From NCBI GenBank assembly GCA_007858575.1, contig CP042279.1:2232001-2296000 (forward strand): DNA of 64,000 bases, in the 5' to 3' direction. Made by a program: the position numbers and the translations under genes. Below, one piece after another: positions 18,475 through 28,127 of this stretch (its first letter is position 1; every line of letters begins with the position of its first letter). This DNA comes from Streptomyces sp. WAC08241. Its GTDB lineage: Bacteria > Actinomycetota > Actinomycetes > Streptomycetales > Streptomycetaceae. The notes below the pieces were generated by a model that was not told the origin of the DNA, did not search any database, and saw nothing but the letters and a program-made list of their open reading frames with translations.

Positions 18475-19304
18475 TCAGGCCGCAGGGCCGAGGACCCGGG
18501 CGAAGGCGGCGAGCGTCGGCGTGCCGGAGGCGCGGTCCAGGACGGCGAAGACGACCTCCTCGAAGTGGCCGGCGAACCGGCCGTCGCCGGTCAGCAGCGC
18601 CTTGAACGCGCCGGCGACCCGCTCCGGGTCGTTCCGGAAGACCCCGCAGCCCCAGGCGCCGAGGACGAGCCGCCGGTATCCGGCCGCGGCGGCCGTCTCC
18701 AGGACCCGTTCGGCGCGGGAGGCGAGGGCCGCGGGCAGCAGCCCGGCGCGTTCGGGGGCGGCGCGGCGGACGGCGCCCGCGTTGGGGGCGGGCGAGGTGA
18801 GGAAGCCGACGGTGAAGGGCTCGGCGAGCAGGTCGCCCCGGTCGTCGCGGAAGACCGGCACCCGGGGCGAGTGGACGACCCGGTCGGAGTAGAGGAGGTC
18901 CCGGTCCGCGCGGTGGTGGTCGTAGTACTCGGGGACGCGCAGCAGGGTGGCGTACAGGGCGGAGGACCGGCAGAGCGCCTCCTCCTGGGCCTGGGCGCCG
19001 TTGAGGTAGCCGCCGCCGGGGTTGCGGGCGGAGGCGAAGTTCAGGACGGCCACCGGGCGGGCGGGGTCGGCCGAGGTCAGCCGGCGGGCGGCGGCCAGGC
19101 TGCTCTCGCCGGTGACCTCCAGGACGGGCGTGCGGTCGGTGTCGGGGGTGACGGCGACGGGGCCGGGGCCGTGGAGCCGGGTTCCGGCCAGGGCGGCGGC
19201 CAGGTCGTCGGCGACGGAGACGGTCCGGCCGTCCCGGGTGCGGTAGTGGCCCGCGGCGACGATCTCTCGGTCCGCCGCGCGATCTCGCGCAGTCGTGTGC
19301 TCAT
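18475..19304 (-). CDS. TIGR02452/DUF2263-type poly(ADP-ribose) glycohydrolase-like protein
   Basis: A macrodomain-like enzyme of the bacterial PARG type, about 275 residues, expected to remove ADP-ribose from proteins. The signature is NFASARNPGGGYLNGAQAQ followed by EEALCRSSALY, giving the GGG-x(n)-QEE catalytic loop. VLGAWGCGVFRNDP and a C-terminal FAVLDRASGTPTLAAFARVL complete the macrodomain. The start is MSTRLREIA; one frame break near 19280 separates it from the rest. It is divergent from the ergothioneine operon. The cytosolic partner ADP-ribosyltransferase is not in this window. Confidence 0.8.
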
Positions 19305-19590
19305 GGGCGTCAGAATGATCGTTTCCTCCCTTTCGGGGCAACGGGTTTTCGCCGGTCCGTGACCAGGGTGAATGTTTCCGTGACGACGGGGAAATCCGGA
19401 CGGACGGAGGCACGGGGAGCGCGTACGGCCCGTCCGGGGCGCTCTTGCACGCCGCTCGGTGGTGGCTTTAGGTGGAACCAGTGATGCTCCGGGGCGCCGT
19501 CCCCGGAGCCTGTTTCCGGCGCGTCCGGGACCGCGCCCACGGGACGGACCGTCCCGGGACCGGTCCCCCGGAGGACCAGGAGGTGCACGG

Positions 19591-20863
19591 ATGTCGCCGA
19601 GCGGCATACCGCGTGGCGGCCCCCTCTCACCGAGGCGGAGGCGGAGGAACTGCTGCGATGTATCTGCTTCAAGACCGGCCCGCCCCGCACCGTGGGGGTG
19701 GAGCTGGAGTGGCTGGTCCACGAGCTGCGCGACCCCGGCTGCCCGTGCGGCCGCAGCGGCTCGCGGCGGCCCTCGACACCGTACGGGCCCTGCCCCTGGT
19801 GTCGGTCCTGACGTTCGAACCCGGCGGTCAGCTCGAGCTCAGCTCGCGACCCGCCGGATCCCTCATGGAGTGCCTGGACTCGCTCGCCGCCGACCTGCGG
19901 GCGGTGCGGGGCGCGCTCGGGCCGCTCGGCCTCGCGCTCAGCGGTTACGGGGTGGACCCCTGGCAGGCGGCGCGCGACCGGGTGCTCCACGAGCCGCGGT
20001 ACGACGCGATGGAGGCCGCGCTCGACCGGACGGGACCGGCCGGGCGGGCGATGATGTGCGAGTCGGCGTCGGTGCAGATCTGCCTCGACGCCGGGGTCGA
20101 CGGGCCGGGCCCGCTGAACTACCGGCGGCGGTGGCGGCTCGCCCACCTCCTGGGCGCGGTCCTCGTGGCCGCCTTCGCGAACTCCCCGGTGCACGGCGGG
20201 CGCCGCACCGGCTGGCGTTCGACCCGGCAGGCCCTGTGGACGGAGCTCGACCCCTGCGGACGCTCGCGCCGCGGCGGGCGCCCGCGCCCCGCCGGACGGC
20301 GACCCGCGGACCGAGTGGGCGGCGCACGTCCTGGACACCCCGGTGCTGTGCGTGCGGACCGACGAGGGCCGTGGGCGGTGCCGGAGGGGCTGACCTTCCG
20401 GGAGTGGCTGCGCACGGGGCTGCCCCGTCCGGCCGATGTCGACGACCTGCGCTACCACATGACGACCCTCTTCCCGCCGGTGCGGCCGCGCGGCCACCTG
20501 GAGCTGCGGATGGTCGACGCGCAGCCGGGACGGGACGGCTGGATGGTGCCGGCGGCCGTGACGACGGCGGTGTTCGACGACCCGGAGGCGGCGGAGACCG
20601 TGTACCGGGCGGTGAAGCCGCTCGCGGAGCGGGCCGGCGACGATCCCCCGCCGCGCAATCCGCTGTGGGTGGCGGCGGCCCGTGACGGTCTGGCCGATCC
20701 CGATCTGCACGCCGCCGCGCGGACGGTGTTCTCCGCCGCCCTGGAGGCGCTGCCCCGGATCGGGGCGAGCGAGGAGGTGCGGCGGGCGGTCGCCGCCTTC
20801 CGGGAGCGGTACGTGGTCCCCGGGAGCTCCCCGGCCGACACCCCCGAGGCGGTGACGTCATGA
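19591..20863 (+). CDS. egtA: Ergothioneine biosynthesis glutamate-cysteine ligase EgtA
   Basis: Makes gamma-glutamylcysteine from glutamate and cysteine with ATP, the sulfur donor for EgtB. The start follows AGGAGG. Recognisable parts are VGVELEWLVHELRDPGCPV, LTFEPGGQLELSSRPAGSL (substrate site) and MMCESASVQICLDAG, then VLVAAFANSPVHGGRRTGWR and the late HLELRMVDAQPGRDGW. Length is about 424 residues. The frame breaks near 19640, 19720, 20255 and 20375. Its stop overlaps the egtB start (ATGA), and four egt genes follow in tight order, so the identification is firm. Confidence 0.9.
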
Positions 20864-22241
20864 CCGGAGACACGACCGGAAGGACCGGAGACACGACCGG
20901 AACGGCCGGGAACACGACCGGAACGGCCGGAGCGGAGGCCGGTGCCGAGAGCGCTGCGCGAGCGGGCCCTGGACGCGCTCGTCGCGGCGCGGGACCGCAC
21001 CCTGCGGCTCACCTCCTGCGTCGAGGACGACGACCTCACCGCCCAGCACTCCCCCCTGATGTCGCCGCTCGTCTGGGACCTGGCGCACATCGGCAACCAG
21101 GAGGAGCAGTGGCTGTGGCGGGACGTCGCGGAGCGCGACGCGCTGCGGCCCGAGATCGACTCCTCTACGACGCCTTCGAGCACCCGCGCGCCGAGCGCCC
21201 GTCGCTGCCGCTGCTCTCGCCGGTCGAGGCGCGCGCCTACGCGGCGGACGTACGGCTCCGGGTCCTCGACGTGCTGGAGCGGGCGCCCCTGGAGGGGCGG
21301 CCGCTGCTGGACGCGGGCTTCGTCTTCGGCATGGTCGCCCAGCACGAACAGCAGCACGACGAGACGATGCTGATCACCCATCAGTTGCGGAAGGGGCCGC
21401 CCGTCCTGACCGCTCCCCCGCCGCCGGTCCACCGGCCCGGCCTGCTGCCGTCCGAGGTCCTGGTCCCCGGCGGCCCGTTCACCATGGGGACCTCGGACGA
21501 GCCGTGGGCCCTCGACAACGAGCGCCCGGCGCACCGGCGGGACGTGCCCGCCTTCCACATCGACACCGTGCCGGTCACCAACGGCGCCTACCAGGCCTTC
21601 CTCGCGGACGGCGGTTACACGGACCGGCGCTGGTGGCACCCCGAGGGGTGGGCGCAGATCCGGGAGCACGGCATCGGGGCGCCGCTGTTCTGGCGCCGGG
21701 ACGGCGGGCAGTGGCTGCGCCGCCGGTTCGGGGCGACCGAGCCCGTACCGGAGGAGGAGCCGGTCCTGCACGTGAGCTGGTACGAGGCGGACGCCTACGC
21801 GCGCTGGCGGGGCGCCGGCTCCCGACGGAGGCCGAGTGGGAGAAGGCGGCCCGGTTCGACCCGGCCACCGGCCGCTCCCGCCGCTACCCGTGGGGCGACG
21901 CGGACCCGGGCCCCGAGCACGCGAACCTGGGGCAGCGGCACCTGGGCCCGGCGGCGGCCGGGAGCTACCCGGAGGGCGCCTCGCCGCTGGGCGTGCGGCA
22001 GTTGATCGGGGACGTGTGGGAGTGGACGGCGAGCGACTTCCTGCCGTACCCGGGCTTCACCGCCTTCCCGTACAAGGAGTACTCGGAGGTGTTCTTCGGG
22101 TCCGGACACAAGGTGCTGCGGGGCGGCTCGTTCGCGGTGGACCCGGTCGCCTGCCGGGGCACCTTCCGCAACTGGGACCTGCCGGTGCGGCGCCAGATCT
22201 TCTCCGGCTTCCGCACCGCCCGCTCCGCGGAGCTCGGCTGA
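20860..22241 (+). CDS. egtB: Ergothioneine sulfoxide synthase EgtB
   Basis: A non-haem iron enzyme that joins gamma-glutamylcysteine to hercynine with oxygen to give the sulfoxide. The N-terminal DinB-like domain carries the iron histidines (PLVWDLAHIGNQEEQW and VAQHEQQHDETMLITHQ), and the C-terminal formylglycine-generating-enzyme-type domain has VPGGPFTMGTSDEPWALDNE, RLPTEAEWEKAARF and VLRGGSFAVDP. Length is about 460 residues. A repeated gacacgaccggaa stretch encodes a Thr/Gly-rich N-terminal leader. Breaks near 20945, 21163 (CCC read as CC) and 21832. It overlaps egtA and egtC by one to four bases. Confidence 0.92.
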
Positions 22242-22992
22242 TGTGCCGTCACCTCGCCTACGTGGGCGGGCCGGTGGCGCTCGGCGAGCTGGTCGTGCGG
22301 CCGGAGCACGGACTGCTGCGCCAGTCCTGGGAACCCCGTACGCAGGCCAGCGGGGTGGTGAACGCCGACGGGTTCGGGGTGGGCTGGTACGCCGAGGGGG
22401 ACCCGGTGCCCGCGCGCTACCGGCGCGCCGGGCCGATCTGGGGCGACCTCCCCTTCGCGGACCTCGCCCGGGTGGTGCGCTCCGGGGCGCTGCTCGCGGC
22501 GGTCCGGAGCGCCACGCTGCCCGGGGCCGACGGGGAGGCCGCGGCGGCGCCGTTCGCCTCCGGGCCCTGGCTGTTCAGCCACAACGGCGCGGTCACGGGC
22601 TGGCCCGACACCCTGTCCCCGCTCGCCGCGACGCTGTCCGCCGGGGAGCTGCTGCGCCTGGAGGCCCGGACCGACTCGGCCCTGGTGTGGGCGCTCGTCC
22701 TGCACCGGCTGCGGGCCGGGGACGCGCCCGGGGAGGCGCTCGCCGCCACCGTGCGGGAGGTCGCGCAGGCGGCCCCCGGCTCCCGGCTGAACCTGCTGCT
22801 CACCGACGGCGACCGGATCGCCGCGACCGCCTGGGGGACAGCCTCTGGTACCTGACGGGCCCCGGCCGGACGGTCGTGGCCTCCGAACCGTACGACGCCG
22901 ATCCCCGCTGGCGGGAGGTGCCCGAGCGCACGCTCGTGACCGCCGACCGCGCCGACGTCGTCCTCACCCCGCTCAAGGAGCCGCCCGCGTGA
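22241..22992 (+). CDS. egtC: Gamma-glutamyl hercynylcysteine sulfoxide hydrolase EgtC
   Basis: A class II glutamine-amidotransferase-type Ntn hydrolase that removes glutamate from the EgtB product. The start MCRHLAYVGGPVALGELV places the nucleophile Cys at residue 2. Other family marks are GVVNADGFGVGWYAEGDPVP, WLFSHNGAVTGW and ARTDSALVWALVLHRL. One frame break lies near 22835: the tryptophan-glycine-aspartate codons require six Gs where five are written. The ATG shares an A with the egtB stop (TGATG), and the egtD start overlaps its own stop (GTGA). Confidence 0.92.
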
Positions 22993-23952
22993 GCCCGTAC
23001 CAACTGACCCGCACCTCGCCCCGGACGCCGCCGGCGCCGATCTGCGCGCCGACGTCGTCCACGGTCTGACCCGCTCCCCCAAGGAGCTGCCGCCCAAGTG
23101 GTTCTACGACGCCCGGGGCAGCGAGCTGTTCGAGGAGATCACCCGGCTGCCCGAGTACTACCCGACGCGGGCGGAGCGGGAGATCCTGGCCGCGCGGGCG
23201 CCGGAGATCGCCGCGGAGACGGGGGCGAGGACCCTGGTGGAGCTGGGCTCCGGGTCCTCCGAGAAGACCCGGTTCCTGATCGACGCGCTGCTGCCGGGTC
23301 TGGACGCCTACGTGCCCGTGGACGTGAGCGAGTCGGCGCTGACCGGGGCGGCGGAGTCGCTGCTCGCGGAGCGGCCGGAGCTGCGGGTGCACGCCCTGGT
23401 CGCGGACTTCACCCGGGGCCTCGCGCTGCCCGGGACGCCGGGGCCGCGCCTGGTGGCCTTCCTCGGCGGCACCATCGGCAACCTGCTGCCCGGCGAGCGG
23501 CGCACCTTCCTGCGCTCGGTCCGCTCGATGCTCGCGCCGGGCGACTTCCTGCTGCTCGGCACGGACCTGGTGAAGGACGAGGCGACGCTGGTGGCCGCCT
23601 ACGACGACGCGGCCGGGGTGACCGGGGAGTTCAACAAGAACGTGCTGGCCGTGATCGACCGCGAGCTGGGCGCGGACGCCGATCCGGAGGACTTCGAGCA
23701 CGTGGCGGTGTGGGACGCCGAACGGGAGTGGATCGAGATGCGGCTGCGCGCCCGCCGCGCGCTCACCGTGAAGATCCCGGAGCTGGACCTCGTGGTGCCG
23801 TTCGCGGCGGGCGAGGAGTTGCGCACGGAGGTGTCGGCGAAGTTCCGTCAGGAGGGCGTACGGGAGGAGCTGGCGGCGGCGGGCTCGGCCTGGCCCGCTG
23901 GTGGACGGACAGCGGGGACAGGTTCGCGCTGTCGCTGGCGACGGCGCGCTGA
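22989..23952 (+). CDS. egtD: Histidine N-alpha-methyltransferase EgtD
   Basis: Trimethylates histidine to hercynine with SAM, the first committed step of ergothioneine synthesis. The start is GTG (VSPYQLTRT), then ELPPKWFYDARGSELFEEIT, the SAM site LVELGSGSSEKTRFLIDALL, FLGGTIGNLLPGER and late GVREELAAAG. Length is about 320 residues. Breaks near 23020 and near 23890, where GGGG is written GGG; after this RWWTDSGDRFALSLATAR completes the protein. It ends the four-gene operon and runs convergently into the PlsC-type gene, whose 3' end probably overlaps it. Confidence 0.92.
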
Positions 23953-24789
23953 GGGACGGTCGGCGGAAAGGCCGTCCGGTGGGCCACGGCCCGCTGGGCG
24001 GCGGCCGCCAGGGCGCGCCGGTCCGGGTGGCGGCCGCTCGGCAGGGGTCGGCGAGGCGGACCTCCGCGGTGAGGCGCCGGGTGGTGACGACCCGCCACAG
24101 GGAGGCGCCGAGCGGGTCGTCCCCGACGTACGCGGCGGCGTCGGCGGGCCGGTAGTCGATCCGTACGGGCTGCACGGCGCAGTCGGCGTCCAGGGCGGCC
24201 TGGAAGGCGGCGGGCCGGAACCTTCCCGTTCCCGGCCGCACCAGGTGGAGCCCTCGGGAAGACGGCCACCCGGCCGCCGCCCGCGAGGACGCCGGTCATC
24301 GCGCGCACGGTGCCGGGCAGGGCCCTGATCCGGTCCCGGTCGATGAAGAGGGTGCCGCCGAGCGCGGCGAGGACGCCGAGGACCGGCCAGTGGCGGACCT
24401 CTGCCTTGGCGACCATGCGGGCGGGCAGCACGGCCGCGAGGAGGGGACGTCCAGCCAGGAGACGTGGTGGGCGACGACGAGGAGCGGGCCGGTGGCGGCG
24501 GGGCTCCCCCGTACCGGACGCGGACGCCGAAGGCGCGGACCACCGTCCGCGTCCAGAGGCGGACGAGGGCGAGCCGGGCGGCGGGCGGGAGGAGCGCGGC
24601 GGCCGGGGCGAGCAGGACGCCGAGGAGGACGGCGCCGGTGCCGGCGGTCAGCCGGGCCACGGCTCGCGGGAGGCCGGCGCCGGCGTCGGGGCCGGGGGCC
24701 GGGGCGGGGTCGTCCGGGTGGGCGGTGCAGCGGCCCGGGGTGCAGGGCGCCGTGGGGAACCACGGCGGGAGGGCCGTGGTCCCGTTCAC
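23848..24789 (-). CDS. olsA: PlsC-type lysophospholipid/lyso-ornithine-lipid acyltransferase
   Basis: An integral-membrane O-acyltransferase. An N-terminal hydrophobic segment (AVLLGVLLAPAAALLPPAAR) precedes the catalytic HX4D motif in LLVVAHHVSWLDVP, then MVAKAEVRHWPVLGVLAALG, GTLFIDRDRIRALPGTVRAM and VAVFPEGSTWCG, all block motifs of the family. GTG at 24789 overlaps the stop of the upstream acyltransferase gene (GTGA). With that gene it forms an OlsB-OlsA pair, so the likely reaction is acylation of lyso-ornithine lipid. The frame breaks near 24520, 24440 and 24250, and no stop is found before egtD in any frame, so the 3' end is uncertain. Confidence 0.7.
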   Translation of the reverse strand: MNGTTALPPWFPTAPCTPGRCTAHPDDPAPAPGPDAGAGLPRAVARLTAGTGAVLLGVLLAPAAALLPPAARLALVRLWTRTVVRAFGVRVRYGGAPPPPARSSSSPTTSPGWTSPPRGRAARPHGRQGRGPPLAGPRRPRRARRHPLHRPGPDQGPARHRARDDRRPRGRRPGGRLPEGSTWCGREREGSGPPPSRPPWTPTAPCSPYGSTTGPPTPPRTSGTTRSAPPCGGSSPPGASPRRSASPTPAERPPPGPARPGGRRPAGRGPPDGLSADRPSARRRQRQREPVPAVRPPAGQAEPAAASSSRTPS

Positions 24790-25586
24790 CGCGCCGGGGC
24801 GAGCGACAGGAAGTGGTCGAGGTAGCGCGGGTTGGTGCGGCGCAGCGAGAGCAGGACGTACAGGTCGGCGGTGCCGAAGTCGGGATCGTGCGCGGGGGCG
24901 CCGCAGACCCAGGCGCCGAGCCGGAGGTAGCCGCGCAGCAGCGGGGGCAGTTCGGTGCGGCCCTCGGGGCGGACGACGCCCTCGGCGTTCCAGAGGCGGT
25001 GCGGGGTGACCCAGTACTCCTCCGGGGCGAGGTGCTTGGCCCGGACGGTGTCCCAGGTGGCGGCGGCGAGGGTGCCGCCGTCGGCGAGCGGGACCGAGCA
25101 GCACCCGGCGAGCCAGTTGTGGCCGGTCTCGGCCATGTAGCGGGCGAGGCCGGCCCAGACGAGGGCGATGACGGCGCCGTTGCGGTGGGCGGGGTGGACG
25201 CAGGAGCGGCCGACCTCCACCAGGTCGTGCCGGACGGGGGCGAGCCGGGTGAGGTCGAACTCGCCCTCGGAGTAGAGGCGTCCGGCGACGGCGGCCCGCT
25301 CGGGCGGCAGGAGCCGGTAGGTGCCGACGACCTCGCCGGTGGTCTCCTCCCGTACGAGGAGGTGGTCGCAGTACGCGTCGAAGGCGTCGCTGTCGAGGCC
25401 GGGCTCGGGTCCGTCGAGCCGGGCCCCCAGCTCGCCGGCGAAGACCTGGTGGCGCAGCCGCTGGGCGGCGCGCACGTCCTCCTGGTGGCGGGCGAGGCCG
25501 ACGACGTACCGGGGCGTGGGCTGCTCGTCCCGGGTCCGGGCCCGGGGCTGCGCGGGGACGGCGAGCGTGTGCGTCGGTGCGGACAT
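24786..25586 (-). CDS. olsB: OlsB-type GNAT acyltransferase (ornithine N-alpha-acyltransferase)
   Basis: An intact 266-residue protein. The region AAQRLRHQVFAGELGARLDG and the following SDAFDAYCDHLLVREETTGE, VVGTYRLLPPERA, then VEVGRSCVHPAHRNGAVIAL match the hemolysin-like GNAT acyltransferases that put a 3-hydroxyacyl group from ACP on the amino group of ornithine. The C-terminal part (LGAWVCGAPAHDPDFGTADL) is also typical. It is coupled to the PlsC-type gene downstream, giving the two-gene route to ornithine lipids, phosphorus-free membrane lipids made under phosphate limitation in many bacteria. No PHO box was identified upstream. Confidence 0.8.
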   Translation of the reverse strand: MSAPTHTLAVPAQPRARTRDEQPTPRYVVGLARHQEDVRAAQRLRHQVFAGELGARLDGPEPGLDSDAFDAYCDHLLVREETTGEVVGTYRLLPPERAAVAGRLYSEGEFDLTRLAPVRHDLVEVGRSCVHPAHRNGAVIALVWAGLARYMAETGHNWLAGCCSVPLADGGTLAAATWDTVRAKHLAPEEYWVTPHRLWNAEGVVRPEGRTELPPLLRGYLRLGAWVCGAPAHDPDFGTADLYVLLSLRRTNPRYLDHFLSLAPAR

Positions 25587-25724
25587 GGCGGGCTCCTCCG
25601 GCGGACGGAAGGGAAGGGGCGGGGCCGGGGCCGCTCGCGCGGTGGCCCGGCTCCTTACTTCTTCCGTGACCGGCTGGATTCGACGTGACCGTCCGGGGGC
25701 TCGCGGGTGTGCGAACGCTGAATG

Positions 25725-26967
25725 CTATTCGGCGAGGGTCTCGGTGATCGCCTCCGACGCCTTGCGGGCCGCCTTCAGCGGGTCCCCGCCCTGGAGGACG
25801 GCCGTCATGTAGGGCTTGATGGGGTTGTCCGCCTCGACGTTCGCCCACTGCGGGGAGTTCGGTGGCCCGGCCGCGCGCGGCGCCCCGGGCCATGGCGGAG
25901 GTGGCCTCCTGGCCGGCGACGACGGAGGCGAGGCCCTTCTTGTTGGGCACGTAGCCCATGGCGCGGGCGAGTTCGGTCTGCCACTTCTCGCCGGCCATCG
26001 CCTTGACGACGTCGAGGGCGGCGCCGCGCTGGGGGCGTTCTCCGGGATGATGAGGTCGGAGCCGCCGGTGAAGACGGCGCAGGGCTGGCCGGCCTTCTTG
26101 CCGGGTATCGGGAAGTAGCCGAGCTTGTCCTTGAGCCCCGGGTCGGCCTTGAGGACCGCGGCGACGGCGCTGGGCGCGGCGATGAGCTGGGCCACGTCGC
26201 CCTTGGCGAAGACGTCGGCCTGCGGCGGGTTCTGCTCGTCGGCGTTCTTGGGGCCGGAGCCGAGGGACTGGAGCTCCTTGTAGAAGGCCATGCCGCGCTG
26301 GGCCGCCGGGCTGTCGAGGGCGCCCGTCCACTCGCCGCCCTTGTCGACGGCGAGTTCGCCGCCCTCGTCCCAGATGAAGCCGGCGAGGGTGTACCAGTCC
26401 TGGCCGGCGAGGTAGATGCCCTGGGAGCCGTTCTTGTTGAGCTTCTCGGTGTCGGCGAGCCACTGGTCGCGGGTGGCCGGCGGCTTGTCGATCCCGGCGT
26501 CCCGGAACAGGTCCTTGTTGTAGATGACGATCCGGTTGGCGGCGTACCAGGGGATGCCGTACTGGGCGCCGGAGATGTTGCCGGGCTCGGCGAGACCGGG
26601 CAGCCAGTCCTCGCTGCCGAGGTCGCGGACCGACTCCAGGGTGAGGTCGAAGACCTTCTCGGTGTCGGCGTACTGGGCGACCTGGGTGTTGCCGACCTCG
26701 ATGACGTCGGGTCCGCCGGGGCCCTCGATCGCCTCGGTGACCTTCTTGCCGATGCCGGTCCACTCCTGGATGGTGAACCGGAGTTCGACCCCGTCGTGCT
26801 CCTCCTCGTACGCCTTCTTGAAGCGTTCGACGAAGTCCTCGCTGGCGCTGTCCCGCATCAGCCAGATGCTGACGGTCTTCGTGCCTCGTCGCCCGGCAGC
26901 ATCCCGCAGCCCGAGAGGGCGAGCGCGTGGCGGCTGCCAGGGGACAGACGAGACGTCGGTTCTTCAC
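25725..26967 (-). CDS. DasA-like sugar ABC transporter solute-binding lipoprotein (orphan)
   Basis: An extracellular solute-binding protein, lipid-anchored. GTG at 26967 follows GAAGG. The signal peptide ends in a lipobox, LALSGCG. The mature N-terminus KTVSIWLMRDSASEDFVERF, the middle EWTGIGKKVTEAIEGPGGPD and PDVIEVGNTQVAQYADTEKV, then AEPGNISGAQYGIPWYAANR, are closest in my memory to DasA, the chitobiose-binding protein. Frame breaks near 26910, 26030 and 25880. No permease genes flank it. Two palindromes that resemble DasR-type operators lie 100-145 bases upstream. It would share permeases encoded elsewhere and the multitask ATPase MsiK. Confidence 0.8.
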
Positions 26968-27068
26968 GTGGGTCACCTTCTGCGGTTCAGCACAGGGTCG
27001 TGCGTATGGGGGCTGACCCGGCATGGGGGACCGAACGGGACGTTCGCGCGGGTATGTGGCCTGGATTC

Positions 27069-27080
27069 TGGTCTGGACCA
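27069..27080. promoter_or_regulatory. DasR (dre)-like operator
   Basis: TGGTCTGGACCA is a perfect 12-base palindrome whose two half-sites, TGGTC and GACCA, match the core of the DasR-responsive element (consensus ACTGGTCTAGACCACT). It lies about 100 bases upstream of the DasA-like gene. DasR binding is an inference from the half-sites. Confidence 0.6.
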
Positions 27081-27111
27081 ACGGGATGGTCAAGTCCTTG
27101 ACCATCCCGTT
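27080..27111. promoter_or_regulatory. Perfect 15-bp-arm inverted repeat next to the dre-like site
   Basis: AACGGGATGGTCAAG and its reverse complement are separated by two bases. The centre contains TGGTCAAG-TC-CTTGACCA, again with TGGTC/GACCA half-sites but wider spacing, typical of GntR-family or LacI-family operators. It adjoins the preceding palindrome and lies between divergent genes, 132 bases before the dodecin start. Confidence 0.6.
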
Positions 27112-27242
27112 CCGCCCCCGGAGAGACGGTCTGTACCCTTACCGCCGGTAATTCCCGGTGCGCCGTGGGGGAGGTCGTCGTGTCGCGCCCCGGCGCGGCC
27201 TGGGGCACGGTGGAGGAACGCACCGAGAGGAGTCCGTCCCCC

Positions 27243-27457
27243 ATGTCGAACCACACCTACCGCGTCACCGAGATCGTCGGCACCTCCACCGAGGGAGTCG
27301 ACCAGGCCATCCGCAACGGCATCGAACGCGCCTCGCAGACCCTGAGGGCCTCGACTGGTTCGAGGTGACGCAGGTGCGCGGCCACCTCGTCGACGGCACG
27401 ATCGAGCACTACCAGGTCGGCCTGAAGGTCGGCTTCCGACTGGAGGACGAGACCTGA
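27243..27457 (+). CDS. Dodecin flavin-binding protein
   Basis: A small flavin/CoA-binding protein that forms a hollow dodecamer and stores or buffers flavin. The start MSNHTYRVTEIVGTSTEGVD and the later LDWFEVTQVRGHLVDGTIEH then YQVGLKVGFRLEDET are diagnostic, with the flavin-stacking Trp in DWFEV and the HYQVGLKVGF strand. One frame break near 27346, where AGGGGCC is written AGGGCC (TLRGLDWFEV restored). Length is 71 residues. It is divergent from the DasA-like gene. Confidence 0.9.
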
Positions 27458-27513
27458 CGTACGGGGCCTGCTGACGTACGGGGCCTGGCGTACGGGGTCT
27501 GACGTACGGGACC
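27455..27513. repeat. Four short direct repeats after dodecin
   Basis: Four imperfect copies of GACGTACGGGGCCTG-like units, 14-17 bases each, lie between the dodecin stop and the convergent HAD gene. The core CGTACGG is itself partly palindromic. It may be a decayed terminator or slippage product. Confidence 0.5.
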
Positions 27514-27530
27514 GGCTCCGCGCGGCGGGA

Positions 27531-28036
27531 TCAGGTCCGGCCCTCCTCCCGCGCCTCCCTCAGCACCTCGGAGGGGTCGCCCAGCGGGCCCGTACGACGG
27601 TGAAGCCGGCCGCCTCCGCCGCGTCGCAGACCTGCGGGTCGTCGTCGACCAGCATCCTGACCGGGCGGTCGGCGGCGAGCCGGCGCAGGATCTCCACCTT
27701 GGTCACCCGCGCCGGCCGGAAGTCGCGGTCGCGCCGCATGTGGACCGGCCCCGCGGGGAGCCCCTGCTCCGCCAGCCAGTCCACGGTCGCCCGGCGGCAC
27801 CGCTCCGGCCGCCCGGTGAGGTAGACGACCTCGCACTCCCCGGCCGCCTCGCGGCACAGCGCGACGCCCTCCTCCAGCGGCGGATCGTCGGGCGCCGCCG
27901 CGAAGAACGCGCTCCAGTCCTTGGGCCTCCGCTCCAGGAAGTGCTGGCGGTGGGCGGTCGCGGCGAGGGTGTTGTCGAGGTCGAAGACGGCGAGGGCCTG
28001 TTGTCCTGGGTCACGGGCCCAGGGTAGGAGGCGCAC
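27531..28036 (-). CDS. HAD-family phosphatase
   Basis: A HAD phosphohydrolase of about 170 residues. The nucleophile motif is AVFDLDNTLA, with Asp and Asp two residues apart near position 20; motif II is VVYLTGRPERCRRATVDWLA; the acid motif is RMLVDDDPQVCDAAEAAGF. The GTG start gives VRLLPWARDPGQQ; an upstream methionine in another frame is a shadow. The frame breaks near 27585. It resembles the short polynucleotide-phosphatase-like HAD proteins of actinobacteria; the substrate cannot be named. It is convergent with dodecin and divergent from the AraC gene. Confidence 0.75.
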
Positions 28037-28127
28037 GCGGGAGGCGATCTAGCGGATTCACGTGATGTGCCGGGCGCGGCCGGCCGGAAGGCTGGTGCCC
28101 CAGCACAGCCGCCGGAGGAAAGAACAC

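Noticed and set aside
23848..27105. Open frame of 1085 codons on the minus strand
   Set aside because: It joins pieces of the DasA-like, OlsB and PlsC genes in wrong frames; only its final part coincides with PlsC.
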